The notes under the pieces are model-generated. The model worked only from the letters and a program-made list of their open reading frames with translations, made no database searches and had not been told where the DNA came from. Of a stretch of 64,000 nucleotides of DNA, positions 44,472 to 56,760 are shown in pieces. The translations under genes and the position numbers were made by a program. Source of the stretch: Metarhizium brunneum (Eukaryota; Ascomycota; Sordariomycetes; Hypocreales; Clavicipitaceae); NCBI RefSeq assembly GCF_013426205.1, contig NC_089422.1, positions 5,766,001-5,830,000 on the forward strand, written 5' to 3'. Numbering within the stretch: position 1 is the first letter of the stretch; every line of letters starts with the position of its first letter.

Positions 44472-47149
44472 GGCGGCGAGAGTCTCGGGGGGGATTGCGC
44501 ACAGAAAAGCCTAAATACTGTCGAGGCCGTGCAAGGCCATGGGTGTTTCACGTCGGTGATGCGTGCCAGGAAGATGATGACGTGCTCCAGGAGAGGTGTA
44601 CTGTAAGCACAAGGGGCGAGGGTAGTCGAAGGATCGAGAATGGACGAGGGAACAGAGGGCCGGAATGTTGGATTACGGTTCGGCTGCTAAATGATGGCAG
44701 CAGAACCACGAGGTTTGCGAGGACTAGCGGTGGCGGCAAGTCCACTTGCACCAGACAGACGTCGGATAGCGGGGGTTCCCCAAGTCACAGAGTGTCAGTC
44801 AAAATGGCAGTCGCTGCACCCAAGTGGCTCCTGCCTCGTCTTGCGACCGGCTCTCGGGTCCCACCGACCGCCGAACCCGCTCGAGAGCAAGAGCCAGATG
44901 CTAACAGTTGGCGACACGCCACCGACACGAGCTCTTTTCTTTGTTCTTTCTTCCTTTTCCGCAATTTCATATGTCCCGTTTGCTGAGGCATTTTCTCTCA
45001 TTTATTCTACTGTGACATTTTGTGTGTGCCGGAGCCTCACCGACTGAATGCCCAGAGTCGGACTATGCGCGTACGGAGTACATGCAGACGATTAACCTAG
45101 CACCTGGGCCCCAGACAACAAGCCTGCACACCACCAAGCTTCGGACCTGGCAAAACCGACAAGTAACACGCTAGCAATGACGTGCGCCAGCAGCAAATGC
45201 GGCTCATCAGGCTCGTTGCCACTTGGAGACAGGAACCACTTGTGATTTCGCCATCACAATTGCGCCATCCAGGGCACACAAGAGATGACCGAGCTAGTCT
45301 AAAATAGGACGCAGATGGGGGCAGCTCCGTGCCTAGGCCAATCACTTCCGCATACCAGGCCCAAAACGGCCATGGCGCAAGACTTCACGCGACAAGAACT
45401 TTGACAACATTGAATTCTCACGTCCTATTTTAGAGACATCTCTCCCTGAGACTTTGGTTAATGGAGCGATACATACGTATCATATGTGAATGACTCTTAT
45501 TTGAAGTTTGTTGCACTTGAACGGATTCTTCTGCCTTGGCTTCCGAAGAACCCGAAGGTGAGCTCCAAGTCTCTTCGACTGGGCACCCTGTCAGCTCGGT
45601 GATGCGAGGCTCGTTTTCAAGCCGATGTTGTAAGACGTGTTTCGCGGCCAAAATGTCGACGCCGACCAGGCCAGATCCCCTATAATAGGTTCGGTGCTAT
45701 TGGATGGGATGATACGATTAGCCACCTGGCCAGTCCACGACGCTGGTCTTCGAGCGTGGCGGTGACGGACTGCACTGGTATCTGCCGCAGTGTTCATGTG
45801 AAACAACCGAGCTATGGCACAGCGATGGTGCATTTCAGGGGCCAGGATATGATGGCCTCGGAATGCCGTGGACTGTGGCGATAGTGGATGCCCAAAACTT
45901 CTTCAGGCATTCTGGTGAGATTTTTAAAAAAAGAAAAAGCACCCTGTCATCAAGGTTCAGCTGCTGAGCTGTCCGGGATTACGACGCCGCGGCTCACCTC
46001 AACCAACAGTATGTATGTACCTGCCTGCCAACCATGGAAGTTCTTCGATGGTGAGATCTAGTGACATTCTTGTCTCACATCGAAGCGCTTGACCTGCGCG
46101 ACATCTGAATCGCCTCGCAAACTTCCAGGGCTAGTCTCCTCGCCGTCCTATAATGGTCTTAGATCTTGTGCTGTTGGGCTTTGACTGAGCCCCCGAGGTC
46201 ACGCCTATCTCGGAGACTATAGAAATATTCCATTATTCTTGAGCAAGGATATGGGAGATGAGGATTTCCCTCTCTAAACTGCAAAAAGTCTCCGTTGGCT
46301 TGCTGAACGTAGCAACCGCCACGACGTAACCACCACGCTAAGGCATGGGCAACAAGTATTCACAAGCTCTCGCCCGATCAAGTCAAAATATCGCTGTAAT
46401 ACCTTCTTCCGCTTGCGTCGGCCACTTTTGGACAATGACGCATTCACGCCCCTTTAATAAGCACAGCGGCAGGTCTTGAGCCAGGAAGAGCGAAACAACT
46501 GAGCTCGACTGGGCTATATTCCCCTTGTAAATGGGAATTTCCACAAATGACTTCATGTTTGGCATGAGAGAGCTATACATGGCGGGGTTTTGAGGAAATT
46601 TCTCGAAAAATATGCCTGGTACGTCGGCTTATCACATGTACCGTGAATCCTCGATTCAGGGGGGAAAGCGCAGACGCCGTACTAAACCTTCCGCGTCGAC
46701 ATGAAGATTCAAGATGCTGGATTGATTCTTTTATCGTTTCAGGGTAATTCACACACTGGCTGGTCATCGGAAATACATATAACGGCAAGCAGGGACAAGG
46801 ATATCATACCGCTTTCTGATGGAGCATCAGGGGGATGCTTACACGGAGATTTACGTGTCCACTGTGTTTGCCAAGAAAAGATATCCCTGCCAGAGGCTAG
46901 TTCAAGATTGGAATGCCCCTCAACCGCGCTTGAAGGTCTTTCTCGGGGTGGTTGCCGTCTTCTGGCAGTATCAATATCAAGACTGGCTTTAATCTCCGTC
47001 TGCCGATTTCTCACGGCGCAAACGCTGGAGCCTTGAAATTGGTCAATATTCGGCAACCAAAAAGTCTACTCTCAACGATTTCGCTTGTTTGGGAACGCTG
47101 ATTGCGGTCAATCTTGGCAACATCTTTGTGCGTATGCTCCATCAGTCAC
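44472..47149. other. Gene-poor spacer
   Basis: 2.7 kb with no supportable gene, the left part of the longest gene-poor stretch. The left end holds the scon2 promoter. Short frames such as 45430-45833 (minus) and 46701-47036 (plus) lack domains and overlap each other. A TACGGAGTA motif is at 45072-45080. Confidence 0.4.
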
Positions 47150-47821
47150 TCATGGAGGGCTCAGGCTTACGAGCGTCGGGGGGAGGGGTAAAGAAATTGA
47201 CGGCTTTGACACCAGGGTTGGAATTTGGGGCGTCAAATGCAAAGAAATAAACATGGACTTTTCTTCTTGGCCGGATCTTCGGCGGCAGCAAAATACCCAA
47301 GTGGTGCTCGCAGTTTCCGCCCGGCCTAAATGTGATCCGGCAAGTCTCACCTTTGTTTTCTGCAAGTTATGAACGGCAACAAGGCGGAGAGTGAAGAGAT
47401 TATGAATTTTTGCATTGGCAAAGAGAAATCTGGGGATGCTTGCGATGGCAAACAAAATTTCTACTACGTATATATCGCAAACATTACACACACCCAAACC
47501 AACTAATCCAGCCTTTAGAATACTGGTTGGCTTACCTGTTGATGGACACGGCAAGAATCTATTGCGCCGATGTGTGTCTAGTTTTACGCGACGGGGTTCG
47601 TCGTCGGTCAACACGAAATCAGAACGATATGAAGTTTCAATCAAGAAAGTGCCAGAAGTGAATATCTGTGGGCGGTCTGACACGCTCCGCGCGTTACTTT
47701 GACCAAAGCCGTATTTTAAGACAATTGCAGGGTTCAACTTGTGACCGGGGACCAATCTTACGTCAATGATGCGACTTTGCTGGCTCATAGTTGGTAAGCA
47801 TACCGAAGATGGCGGATCCAT
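47150..47821 (-). CDS. Hypothetical protein (223 residues), doubtful
   Basis: An uninterrupted frame from a true ATG at 47821, not covered by any better frame on the other strand. The N-terminal part (IIDVRLVPGHKLNPAIVLKYG, SGTFLIETSYRSDFVLTDDE) looks protein-like. From about residue 110 on there is a possible GTGTGT donor and CCCCAG acceptor, so an intron may be included. I recognise no family, signal peptide or clear membrane helix. Confidence 0.3.
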   Translation of the reverse strand: MDPPSSVCLPTMSQQSRIIDVRLVPGHKLNPAIVLKYGFGQSNARSVSDRPQIFTSGTFLIETSYRSDFVLTDDEPRRVKLDTHRRNRFLPCPSTGKPTSILKAGLVGLGVCNVCDIYVVEILFAIASIPRFLFANAKIHNLFTLRLVAVHNLQKTKVRLAGSHLGRAETASTTWVFCCRRRSGQEEKSMFISLHLTPQIPTLVSKPSISLPLPPTLVSLSPP

Positions 47822-48854
47822 CCTACAACGGCGATTTCAAACTTTCGTCTAGCCAGTTACAAGTTCCGATGGCAGGTAAATAAGATCTCCAGGAGTAACT
47901 CGGACGTTTAGCTAAAGCACCAAGCTGCAAAACCTCTTGCTTTTTCACCTCCCGCGGTCGCAAAGCTCGACGTTTCCAGCAAGACCCTGCGTGACCTGCT
48001 GTGGTCTTGTACAGCTTCAGAGCCCAGATGACTGCGAAAACTGGGCGAACTCAAGACCATGTGCGCTTCCCCCGTGGTACTCGTCTGTGTCTCTCGGCCC
48101 TTGGCAAGTTATGTTCCTGCCACTCGGGTCAGGTCAGGTCGGCGAGCAATGATGGGGTGGTCTACACTCTTGAGCATCGCGGTTCGAGGCCCTTTCGTTC
48201 ACAGGCACGTCTGTGACGGAGTGAAACATGGGACCCAATGGAAACAAGTCGTGACAGCATTGAATTGATTGTAGGTATGATATCAGTTCAAAATCTAATT
48301 AGCCTGAACGATTCTCTTACACTCAAATGGTCATTGGTCACGGTCACGCCTCGCTCAACCGTCCCCTGACATGGCCTAGTAACCCAGATGAAAGGAATTA
48401 GCTCCCCAAGATTTTCTATCCATTTCCTAATTTGCAAAAAATGACTCTCATCTTGCGTTGTGGTTGGTGCTTGCCATAGACACCCAGCATTCCTGACGTC
48501 GGTGCATTCCAGTGACCAGCCCAGCCAGAGTGCGTGAAGCCGCGGGCGTGACGCCTCTCTTTACGGGGATGGCAAAGCCGTCCAGAGGGGGGAGGCCGTA
48601 TCTGCGAGGCAAGAGGGCAGAAGAGAAAAAGAGGCCTCGTCACCGGTTCTACTCTTCGACCCCTTGCAGTCCGTCGTTGGCGTTCTGTATTAGTACTATC
48701 ACCGCACTGGGCACAAGTTTCATCATGAGCTTCAGCAGTATGCCCGGCCGCTCCCTACACCACCAGACGTTCTAAGCAGAACGAGAGATTTCCCACTCGG
48801 CGCCGCTCACTGCTTCGAAGTGGCCAAGATAGTCAGATACCCGCCGAGGCCACG
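47822..48854. other. Spacer
   Basis: About 1 kb with no gene; should contain the promoter for the membrane protein gene at 48855. Confidence 0.45.
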
Positions 48855-49791
48855 ATGGACGTCCACGGCCCGCCGATACGGTACCCAACGCCGCGCGCAA
48901 GCACCTGCATGTGCGGCACAGACAGCAACGACAACGGCTCCTCGTTCCGGGCATCCGACGACTCGACGCTGGCGGAGAGCATACCCCCCAGCCCCCGGCA
49001 GCCTCCTGCGTACGGCGCCGAGCGAGCACCGCCCCTATACCAGGAGGAGGACGACCCGGACGACGTCAAGGCCCGGCGCAAGGCCCGGCGAGCGCTCTGC
49101 ATCCGCCTCCTGACGTCCATCTTCATCACGGTCCTCGTGTCGCTCATCGTGGCGGCCGTCGTGGCCCGAATCCACGACAGCAACATCAACCCCGGCTGGA
49201 GCAGCAGCGAGACCGCGTCCAACAGGTAAGTCGAGCCGGGCCAACGCATCGTGGCAAGAATTGCTGACGGCGCGTGACAGAACCAACGGGACCAGCTTCA
49301 CCATGATCTCCGGCAGCAGGCCGTCCTCGGCGGTGGCGCTCCCGTCCTCCGCGACCGAGGCGGCGGCCCAAGAGGCCAGAACCGCCACGCACCAGGCCGA
49401 GGCGACCACCACGGCCGGTGCCTCTCTTCCAGCGCCGACCTCCACGGCGGGCGAAAGAGTCCAGGGGCAGACGGTGGACTGCGCGTCCATGGGGGTATTT
49501 GTGAATGCCACGCCGGTGACGGACATGGCCCCCGTGCCGACGAGGATCGCGGCGCCCGCGAGCCAGCGGCGAAAAGTGCACCTTGTCGTGGACGACGGCG
49601 ACGGCGACCAGTTGCTCGATGTGGCCGTGTACAGGTTCAACGGGTGTCTGCTGTCGCGGGAGTCGTACAGGAGCTCTCAGGACGGCGGCGTGGCCTACCG
49701 CTGCAGCTTGGCTTGTCCGCACAAACGACCTCGGCGGCACGCGAGGCAGGCCCGGGAGGGGGCGGCCGGAGAATGGGGCGCCTGCGGTTAG
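48855..49791 (+). CDS. Single-pass membrane protein with acidic/basic cytosolic head
   Basis: Model: join(48855..49225,49281..49791), 293 residues. The N-terminal 80 residues are Pro/Ser-rich and acidic, then strongly basic (KARRKARRA). One membrane helix follows at about 82-104 (CIRLLTSIFITVLVSLIVAAVV). There is no signal peptide, so a type II orientation with an external C-terminus is likely. The external part begins with a Ser/Thr/Ala stalk and ends in a region with CASMGVFVNA, VVDDGDGDQLLDVAVYRFNGCLL and two more cysteines. The last 25 residues are Arg-rich and may be an artefact of a missed intron near 49,700. I recognise no family. Confidence 0.6.
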
Positions 49792-50466
49792 GGACTTCGA
49801 TCAGGGGGCTTAATTTGCTGGCCAACTTTTGCAAACGAGGCTTAATAAGGGTTTCTTTCTGTACGTTGCGTGGATTCATGTGGGTCGAGGTTTGGCCGGC
49901 GTTTTGGACATCGAGCCGGCGTGTACTGCGACGAGGACCTTGTTGATATTTTAATTGTAAATGTATACACGCCGAGCTGGCCAGGTGATTACACGTATCT
50001 TCATGGGTGCGTGGACATACGAAATGGCAACAAAATTGGCGTACTATTTTACAAACAACACTTTTTTCCCGCCCAGCATTGTCCTGCAGTGAGGGGAGTC
50101 CATCACGTCCAATGTACATCGTATATACATGCATGTGGCTTTTGGGGAATCATCAATCTCTCGGGCGCGGCATACAAGCCGTGTCGTGGCACGCGGAGTG
50201 AACCCCTGACGAGTGCGTTGCCGGCCTGCCCGCGAAGCCGTTGCTACTTATGAACCACCCTTCGCTGCCGGGTTTCATCGAGCACTCTGAGAATCTGCGA
50301 AACCTCTGCCGTACCTCTTTGCAGCAGCCGGCCCGCGTCTTCCCCGACCATGTTTTGCAACTCGCCAGCCCAACCTGTGGTGGAAGCAACGGCGGGACCA
50401 ACGCACCAAGCCTTGCTGGCACGAATCTTCTATCCAAGTGACTTTTTCCGCCCTGCGTGTCCCGTC
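49792..50466. other. Convergent spacer
   Basis: 675 bases between the membrane protein gene and the end of the receptor-like gene; nothing coding is supported. Confidence 0.45.
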
Positions 50467-52036
50467 TCACCAGTGTTCGTGAGTATGCTGCGCGTAGCGG
50501 CCGTCCATCGGGCTATTCCTATCCGAGTGCGTGACTTCGACCTGGTTCGACACGACAATGGCATTCGAGGGCCGCGTGCCCCCCACGACATCCATCTTGA
50601 TGGCCCCCACGATGCGTTCCTCGCTCTCGCTAAACGTCATGTTCGCCGTGATGGGGTTCGCCGTGCGCGGGTGGTTGCGAGGCGTGGACGAGCCGCCGCC
50701 GCCGCCTCCAAACGTCACGAGGCCCGTGGGCGACTTGTACGACTTCTTGGACGACCGCAGGGCGCTCCCGAACAGCGGCGCGAGCCAGACCCGGAACAGG
50801 GGGAACAGCATGGGCAGGTTGGTCGTGATGACGGCCACAAAGGCCTCCCTCGTGCCCCAGGAGCCGGCGAGCTGGGCGCCGTTGACCGTGTCCTGCAAAC
50901 AAGAGACGGCGCGGTCAGACAAGGCGGCTGTGTACATCTCTGTAAAATAAGGGGGAAAGGCTTACCACTAGGACAAAGACGCTCTTGAGCGTTGCGCACA
51001 CGAGGACAAAGATGCCCGCCCCGAGGACGATTGTCGAGGCAATCTTCTTGATCATCTTCAGGCTGGATCCCCAGAGCATGGGGAGCGGGATCAGAATCAG
51101 GTATATGTCGGTGCAGACGTTGGCCGCGAAGGAGACCCAGATGATGGGCCGCGAGACAGCCGCCTGGCATGCGTCTAGTTTGCCGTGATTAGTACAAGGT
51201 CGTCATCGGGATTGGGGGCCGTGGCGGAATGCGCTTACTCCCAGGGTCCGGGTTGATCTGCCAGTACTTGCTGAATGGTCGGCAGGCGAGGAAGTTGGTG
51301 AGGATGCAGGCCACGGTTGTCCCGATGACGAGTATGAATCCGATGATGATGCGAATCTTGTACGGCCGCCCAAGCCCGTCCTATCATCCACACGAGTTAG
51401 AAAATCTGCCGGCGCAAAGGTAGACACGTCGATGGACGTAGACAAGAGCCCCTACCGTGAGTCGGATGTAGAAGGCGAGCACGGATAGCTTCAAGAAGCC
51501 GATCAGGAGGGAATAGGTTGTCCAGCCGGCCACCTGAATCTTGGAGCCAATCACCCTATCGACATCAGATACGACCATTAGCGTCTCGCTTCTCGCTTCA
51601 TGCCACAGGAGCCACCGACGACATACCTCGACTGGTACTCGGGATCGCTGGGTGAGAGGGCCACGCGCTCAGCATCAGACATGCCATTGTTGGCCAGGCC
51701 GTGAGCAACATTTCCGATACTATAACCGAGCGCCGCCTGCGCAGTGTAGAAGGCCTTGAGCCGGCATCAACAGTCAGTCAGTCAGTCAGTCAGTCAAGTC
51801 GACGGCCCTCGCCGTCCGCAGGCCACTTCACTTGTTGGACTCACCACGCCGACCCAGACGAGATAGTCGTCTGCGCGTAGATTCCTGGCCCCCACGGCCC
51901 GGATGCGAGCATACGTCCTCAGGAAGGTCGCGAAGACGCCGATGCCGTACAACGTCCACAGCTCAACGGTGAAGCGGTGGAATGCCGCCGCGGCCGCTGC
52001 CTGCGCGGCGGGATCAGACGAGTCGCCGGGCGCCAT
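50467..52036 (-). CDS. PTH11-like seven-helix membrane protein (fungal rhodopsin domain)
   Basis: Model: complement(join(50467..50892,50966..51174,51239..51380,51456..51555,51627..51754,51845..52036)), 398 residues, six exons. Start ATG 52036 (MAPGDSSD). Seven predicted helices with the family signatures: TYARIRAVGARNLRADDYLVWVGV after helix 1, LLIGFLKLSVLAFYIRLT, a Gly-Arg-Pro segment, then CRPFSKYWQINPDPG, CQAAVSRPIIWVSFAANVCTDIYLILIPLPMLWG, and a terminal helix (VAVITTNLPMLFPLFRVWLAP). It ends in a long Gly/Ser-rich cytosolic tail. There is no N-terminal CFEM domain, unlike true PTH11. Such proteins are thought to sense surface or chemical cues. The first intron (51755-51844) has an AAG acceptor and a CAGT repeat. 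Confidence 0.88.
51771..51796. repeat. (CAGT)6 microsatellite inside an intron
   Basis: Six CAGT units with a partial seventh, lying in intron 1 of the PTH11-like gene. On the gene strand the repeat reads ACTG, which contains overlapping CTGAC branch-site words. Confidence 0.85.
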
Positions 52037-54220
52037 ATCCAAATCGACATGTACGCGAGAAGGACCGTCCTGGAGTCATCCGAGACCAAAAGAGAGCAAA
52101 CCCCGGGACGAGAAGGGCCCCCGGGGGGTTTAAGACCCTGAACGGACTCGATTAGCGCCATCGCCTCCGTCTCTCTGCGATCCCGCGTAGCCCTTTTGCC
52201 CAAGCTCTGCTCGAGCCGGACGTGGCACCGAATGCGACGCCGGAAGCAGGGGGGCCCCGGACGCGAGGAGTAATCTCGCCGCCGACTTATTTCGCTACAG
52301 CCTTTCCTAGGGTTCCTAGGGAGAGCAAGAGTCGCAGTCGTGGCCCGCCAACCTGGCTCGTTGTAAGCAGGCATGGGGTCAAGGTTTGGTGGCGCTGTCC
52401 GCGATCCCCGGCAAAGTGATTTGCATCTCATCTCCACCGGCGGGGGGGCAAGCGAGCAGGTTTCCATGTCCCCCTGGTGGAGACTGTCTGTGCCATTGAC
52501 GGTTCGTGTCTACAAATCAGTTCCGGGTCTAGAAGAAAGAAGAAGGCAAGCTTGGCCGAGGGGCAAAGGCACAGACAGCAGGACGAGTGCCAGTGCCGCG
52601 CGGGAGGCTTCTCGTTTCGGCGCCGCTGCCGACGAGACCGGCGCACAGTCCTTTTGGGCGCTGGACTAGAATAAGAATGTGGGAACTGCATAATGTTGCT
52701 CTCGAGAGTAGCATCATGGATGCTGGCATGCTGCGTTGCACCCCCCGCAGATGGCGCCATCGAGAGATGAAGCAGCAACATTGAAGCTGGTCGGTTGACG
52801 GTACTTGCATGTGGGCAACAGGGCATGCGCTGCCCTGGGCACCAATGGACTGACACGGTTGGCCAGCGCTTCCAGAGCAGACATGGAAGAGAGATTCAAT
52901 GTTCTGCAGCGCAACCTGCTGGCGTCGTGAAACGGCACCCAGGAACCATTTACCGTGCAGACGACACGCACGGCAAGACATGTATGTATGTATGTATTCA
53001 CAAATGCATGGAGTAGCGAGGAGGACGTACATGCAATATCGACTGTGCAAGTTACAACACGTCCCCCCGATTCATGGTGTGGCATTGGTGTCCCTTGGCA
53101 CCAAACATCCCCAGCACTTGACCAGGGCCGCCTCTCCCACAGTCTTGCAACTCGGCAGCCGACGCGTCGATCCTCGAAACCAGACACGCTGCCTGTCAAA
53201 ATCGGAACATCGGAGCCACGCCTGGTGTCCACGATTCCCCCAAGAGGACGACGCACGACGCCTTTCCGGTTCGCAGTTCGCAGACGGAAACGCCTCGGTC
53301 AACTCCATCTCGAAGCCAGACTTGTTGATGGGACGAAAACGCCGAAAAGCCGGGGACTTTGCGGCTTCTCCCCACGCAGACGCCACGAGTCAAGCGCAAA
53401 GGTAATGTTGGCCGTGCGCGGGCAGGGTTGAGGCACCAGACAGAACGAAGTCGACGCTAATGCCGGGGCTGTCGCCGCGAGTCTGGTCTGGTTCCTGCAT
53501 GTGGCTTCCATGTTACGAGGCGCGGCGCCAGGCCTCCCATCCCCGGGGCCAGTTGTGCGCTGGGGGGAGAGCACATTATGGCAACCCCCGTCTCTGGCGA
53601 GGCTACTTGACGGATGTATGTACCAGGCATTAATGCAACGTGGTGGGCGCGGTGGCCTGCGTACTGTACTACTACCAGACAACATACTGCCGGGCTGCTC
53701 CATGTCGTGATGGACAAACACAGCAGAGGCCCGCTGGCAACTCGATCGTGACGGGGCCGTGCGAGAAGAATATCCTCCGTCGGCGTTTCGCTGGGCGTTT
53801 CGTTCCATGCCGTCGCCTGCGGCCGCCATCTCACAGTCTCGTCCCGAGCGCCCTGTTCCCAGACGAGACTTGCCGCCCGAGCTAGGAGAAATCCTCCGAG
53901 TTGCGCGAGTTGCACCATTCACGGCGATGTGACCTCGGTGGGGATACATACGTACGGTCAACACATAGGAGACTCGAATGGCGCTGCCAGTGTGCATCCT
54001 CCTGTTTTACCTTATCCCATCCCTGTAGTAGAAGAAACTCAAGGGAAGTTGTTCATGCCCCAAGATACGTATGCTCTCTATATATTATGTAGTATAATTA
54101 TTTCAACCTCGGGGTGATGCACGTTTCACCCTCGCTATGCTTTATATACCAGGCGGACGATATTTCGCCCCCTCTACTCCGTAACCCGCCCCCTATGTAT
54201 ACCGACGGCTCTCCTCCTCT
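52037..54220. other. Gene-poor spacer
   Basis: 2.2 kb of GC-rich DNA with many overlapping frames on both strands (longest 232 codons, 53299-53997 minus) that show no domain or signal peptide. It holds the receptor promoter. A TGTA microsatellite lies at 52979-52997, and a TACTCCGTA motif at 54175-54183. Confidence 0.4.
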
Positions 54221-55962
54221 CTACGCGATTGGCCCGAAGAAGCTAAACTTGCCCAGAGGGTCATACTGCTTCTTGAGCTCCTTGAGCCGCTCCTGGCGCC
54301 ACTTCGCACTGCCGTACCACACCTTGGGGTTCTCGTTGCCAAAGGCATAGTTGACGTATGCTCGGACGTTGCACAGGCCGCTCTTCTTGTGGAGAATATC
54401 GCGGAGCCGGTTTCCCAGGCGGCCGGCCTCCTTGTCGAGATCGGCCCCGTCGGGCTTGTAGGTGATCAGGGGCGCCGCCAGCAGGTGCGCCTCGCGAAAG
54501 GCAAACGCGCTCGACTCGCCGTCGACGGCCTGCACGCCCTGCACGGGGTATCCCTCAAACATGAAGAGGGAGCCGTTGAACGCCGACGAGCCCCGCGTCG
54601 CGTCGGCAAAGGCCTCGTACGCCTCCTCCTGCGCCTCGACGTTGTACGACTGCAGGTAGATGGGGAACCGGGGGTTGGCCAGCCCGGCCTTCTGGCACGG
54701 GGGCGACGAGAGCGCAATGCCCGTCCAGCCGGCGAGGTCCTTGTACGTTCCGCTCATGGGCGTCACGGCCACGGGGCCGAGGTCGTGGAAGGGCTGCGTG
54801 TACCTGGCGTCGACTGCCTTGACGCCTTCCTGGATGATGTAGAAGAGGATGATGGGCTGTGCGCGGGCACACGGTTTGGGTCAGCCGCCGCGGAATGGTT
54901 CACCGGCGCGTGGAAGACGGGACGGGGGCGACTTACGTTGTTGGGGTCGGCGGCGGCATCGTGCAGCCAGTACGACCAGTTGATGACGTCGGCGGCCTGG
55001 GTGCCGTTCTGGAGCAGGTGTTTGTTGGCGGCGTCGTACACGGCCCCGACCTTGTCGCCGGAGAAGACGATGGTTTCAATGGCCCAGTCGCGGTGTTCGA
55101 TGTCGTAGACCTTTGTGGTCACGGACGTGACGATGCCGAAATTGTGGCCGGCGCCGTTGAGCGCCCACCAGAGATCCGACTCGGGGTCAACGGTTTGCAG
55201 CTCCCCGTCGGCCAAGACGACGTCCATGGACACAAACTGGTCGGCGACGAGGCCGTGATGGCCCTGGAGCCAGCCGTGGCCACCACCAAGCGCCGGCCCC
55301 ATGAGACTGACGCATTCGCAGGTCCCCGTGACTGTGCGGCAGTTGGACACGTTAGTTTTGGCCCCTTTTCCTCGCACCTCTGGTCAACTGGCAGCACCTC
55401 AACTTGCCTGTCTGTTTGCCCGCATCCCACAGGGTGTCAGTCACGTGCTTGGACAGCGCGCCGCCTCCAATCGTGGCCGTCTGTCCATCCTCGGCGACCT
55501 CAATGGTGTTGAGCTGGTCGAGGTAGATTTCCACGCCCGACTTCATCCTGCCCAGCGTGGTGATGGCCCCGTGGGCGCTATTGTACGCCAGGAACGGCAG
55601 CTTCTTCCTGTTTGCATATTTGACCTGACGCCGCGGTTAGCCAAGGGCCCCCTCGTAGTCGGGCGTGCTGCGCGCTCACTTACCGTCTCGGAGACGTCCT
55701 TGGCCGTCGCAGCGACGACGACGACATTCACCGTGGGCGGGCTCAGCGTAGACCAGCGCGTCGACGCATCGTCAAACTCGGGCGAGCCGGGAAAGTACAC
55801 CTTGGCGCCGGGTGACAGACTGCTCTGCAGCGCCTGCGCCTCGTCAATGTCTCTGGGGCAGAGGCCCGGGACGAGATCGCGAACCGCAGGCAGACCGGTG
55901 CAGGCAGACGTCAACGCCCAAGCGGCCACCGCAGCGACAACCTCCATCTTGAACTTTGTCAT
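54221..55962 (-). CDS. Secreted FAD-linked oxidase (BBE-like)
   Basis: Model: complement(join(54221..54856,54937..55331,55408..55624,55684..55962)), 508 residues. The N-terminus is hydrophobic (VVAAVAAWALTSACTG) and serves as signal peptide. A PCMH-type FAD-binding domain spans about 60-240 (KVYFPGSPEFDD, VVVVAATAKDVSETVKYANRK, NSAHGAITTLGRM with His111, GTCECVSLMGPALGGGHGWLQG, WWALNGAGHNFGIVTSVT). A BBE-type C-terminus closes it (VRAYVNYAFGNENPKVWYG, LKKQYDPLGKFSF). His111 and Cys170 or Cys172 are candidates for bicovalent FAD attachment. Intron 2 uses a GC donor (ACAG|GCAAGT). It probably oxidises a sugar or small alcohol/alkaloid outside the cell; the substrate is unknown. Confidence 0.92.
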
Positions 55963-56760
55963 CTTGACAGGATGAAAAAAAAGGGCCGAGACGAGTCGAC
56001 TCCGATAACGTTTCCTCCCGAGCCGCTAGCACGGCGGGAAAAAGAAATCCAATGCAATGCAACTCGAGCGCGGCGCCGACGCAGTGTCACGTCATGCAGC
56101 TTCCAAACCGAGACTGTTGTTGTTTTGCACGCCAAACGCTTTCCTTTACAGAAGCGGAAAGGTCGAGCTTGGAGGGAAAAGGCCAACCGGCAAAACAGGG
56201 CCTTGGAGAGATTTATTCACTCGAGCCGAGTAAACTGCCTCATCCGTGCCAAGCGGAGAAAGGGTCCCAATCCAGCCCACAGCGCGTCCGCGGTCGATGG
56301 ACCTCGATGGTATCATCCCCCCCCGCCTCGCCACTCGCCCACGCATCTACTGATAGCATTCTCATGCGGGCTCAATCTCTCCCGCAGCCCGAGGACGAAG
56401 AGCTAAAAACGGGGGGCTTTGCTTCGGGTCCTGCTGCGCAAGCCGTGGGTCGTCAGCGAGCCCAAAGGAGCCAAAAGAGCCGGTTGGGAAACCAACGGGA
56501 AAGCTTCACTCGAGTTCCCGGAACGGAGTGCTGGTGCTAGCCAACGGCGCAAATAACCCATCCAAGTCATGCGGACCGGGCTGAATACGCCACGCCGCCC
56601 TTCCCATGGCAATCCAGCGAGCGGACCGACCCCGAGGAACAGCCACAAGCCCCATTTCCCCCAGGACGGCTGAGACGGGGAGCTTGCATCATCGTCATTA
56701 CCGGATTGTGCCTGGGGCCTTCAATTGAACCGTCGCATCGCACCCATGCCGACGCCACAC
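55963..56760. other. Spacer / promoter of the FAD oxidase
   Basis: 798 bases with no supported gene; overlapping short frames only. Confidence 0.45.

Noticed and set aside
53299..53997. 232-codon minus-strand frame
   Set aside because: No ATG-led domain or conserved motif; several frames overlap it on both strands.
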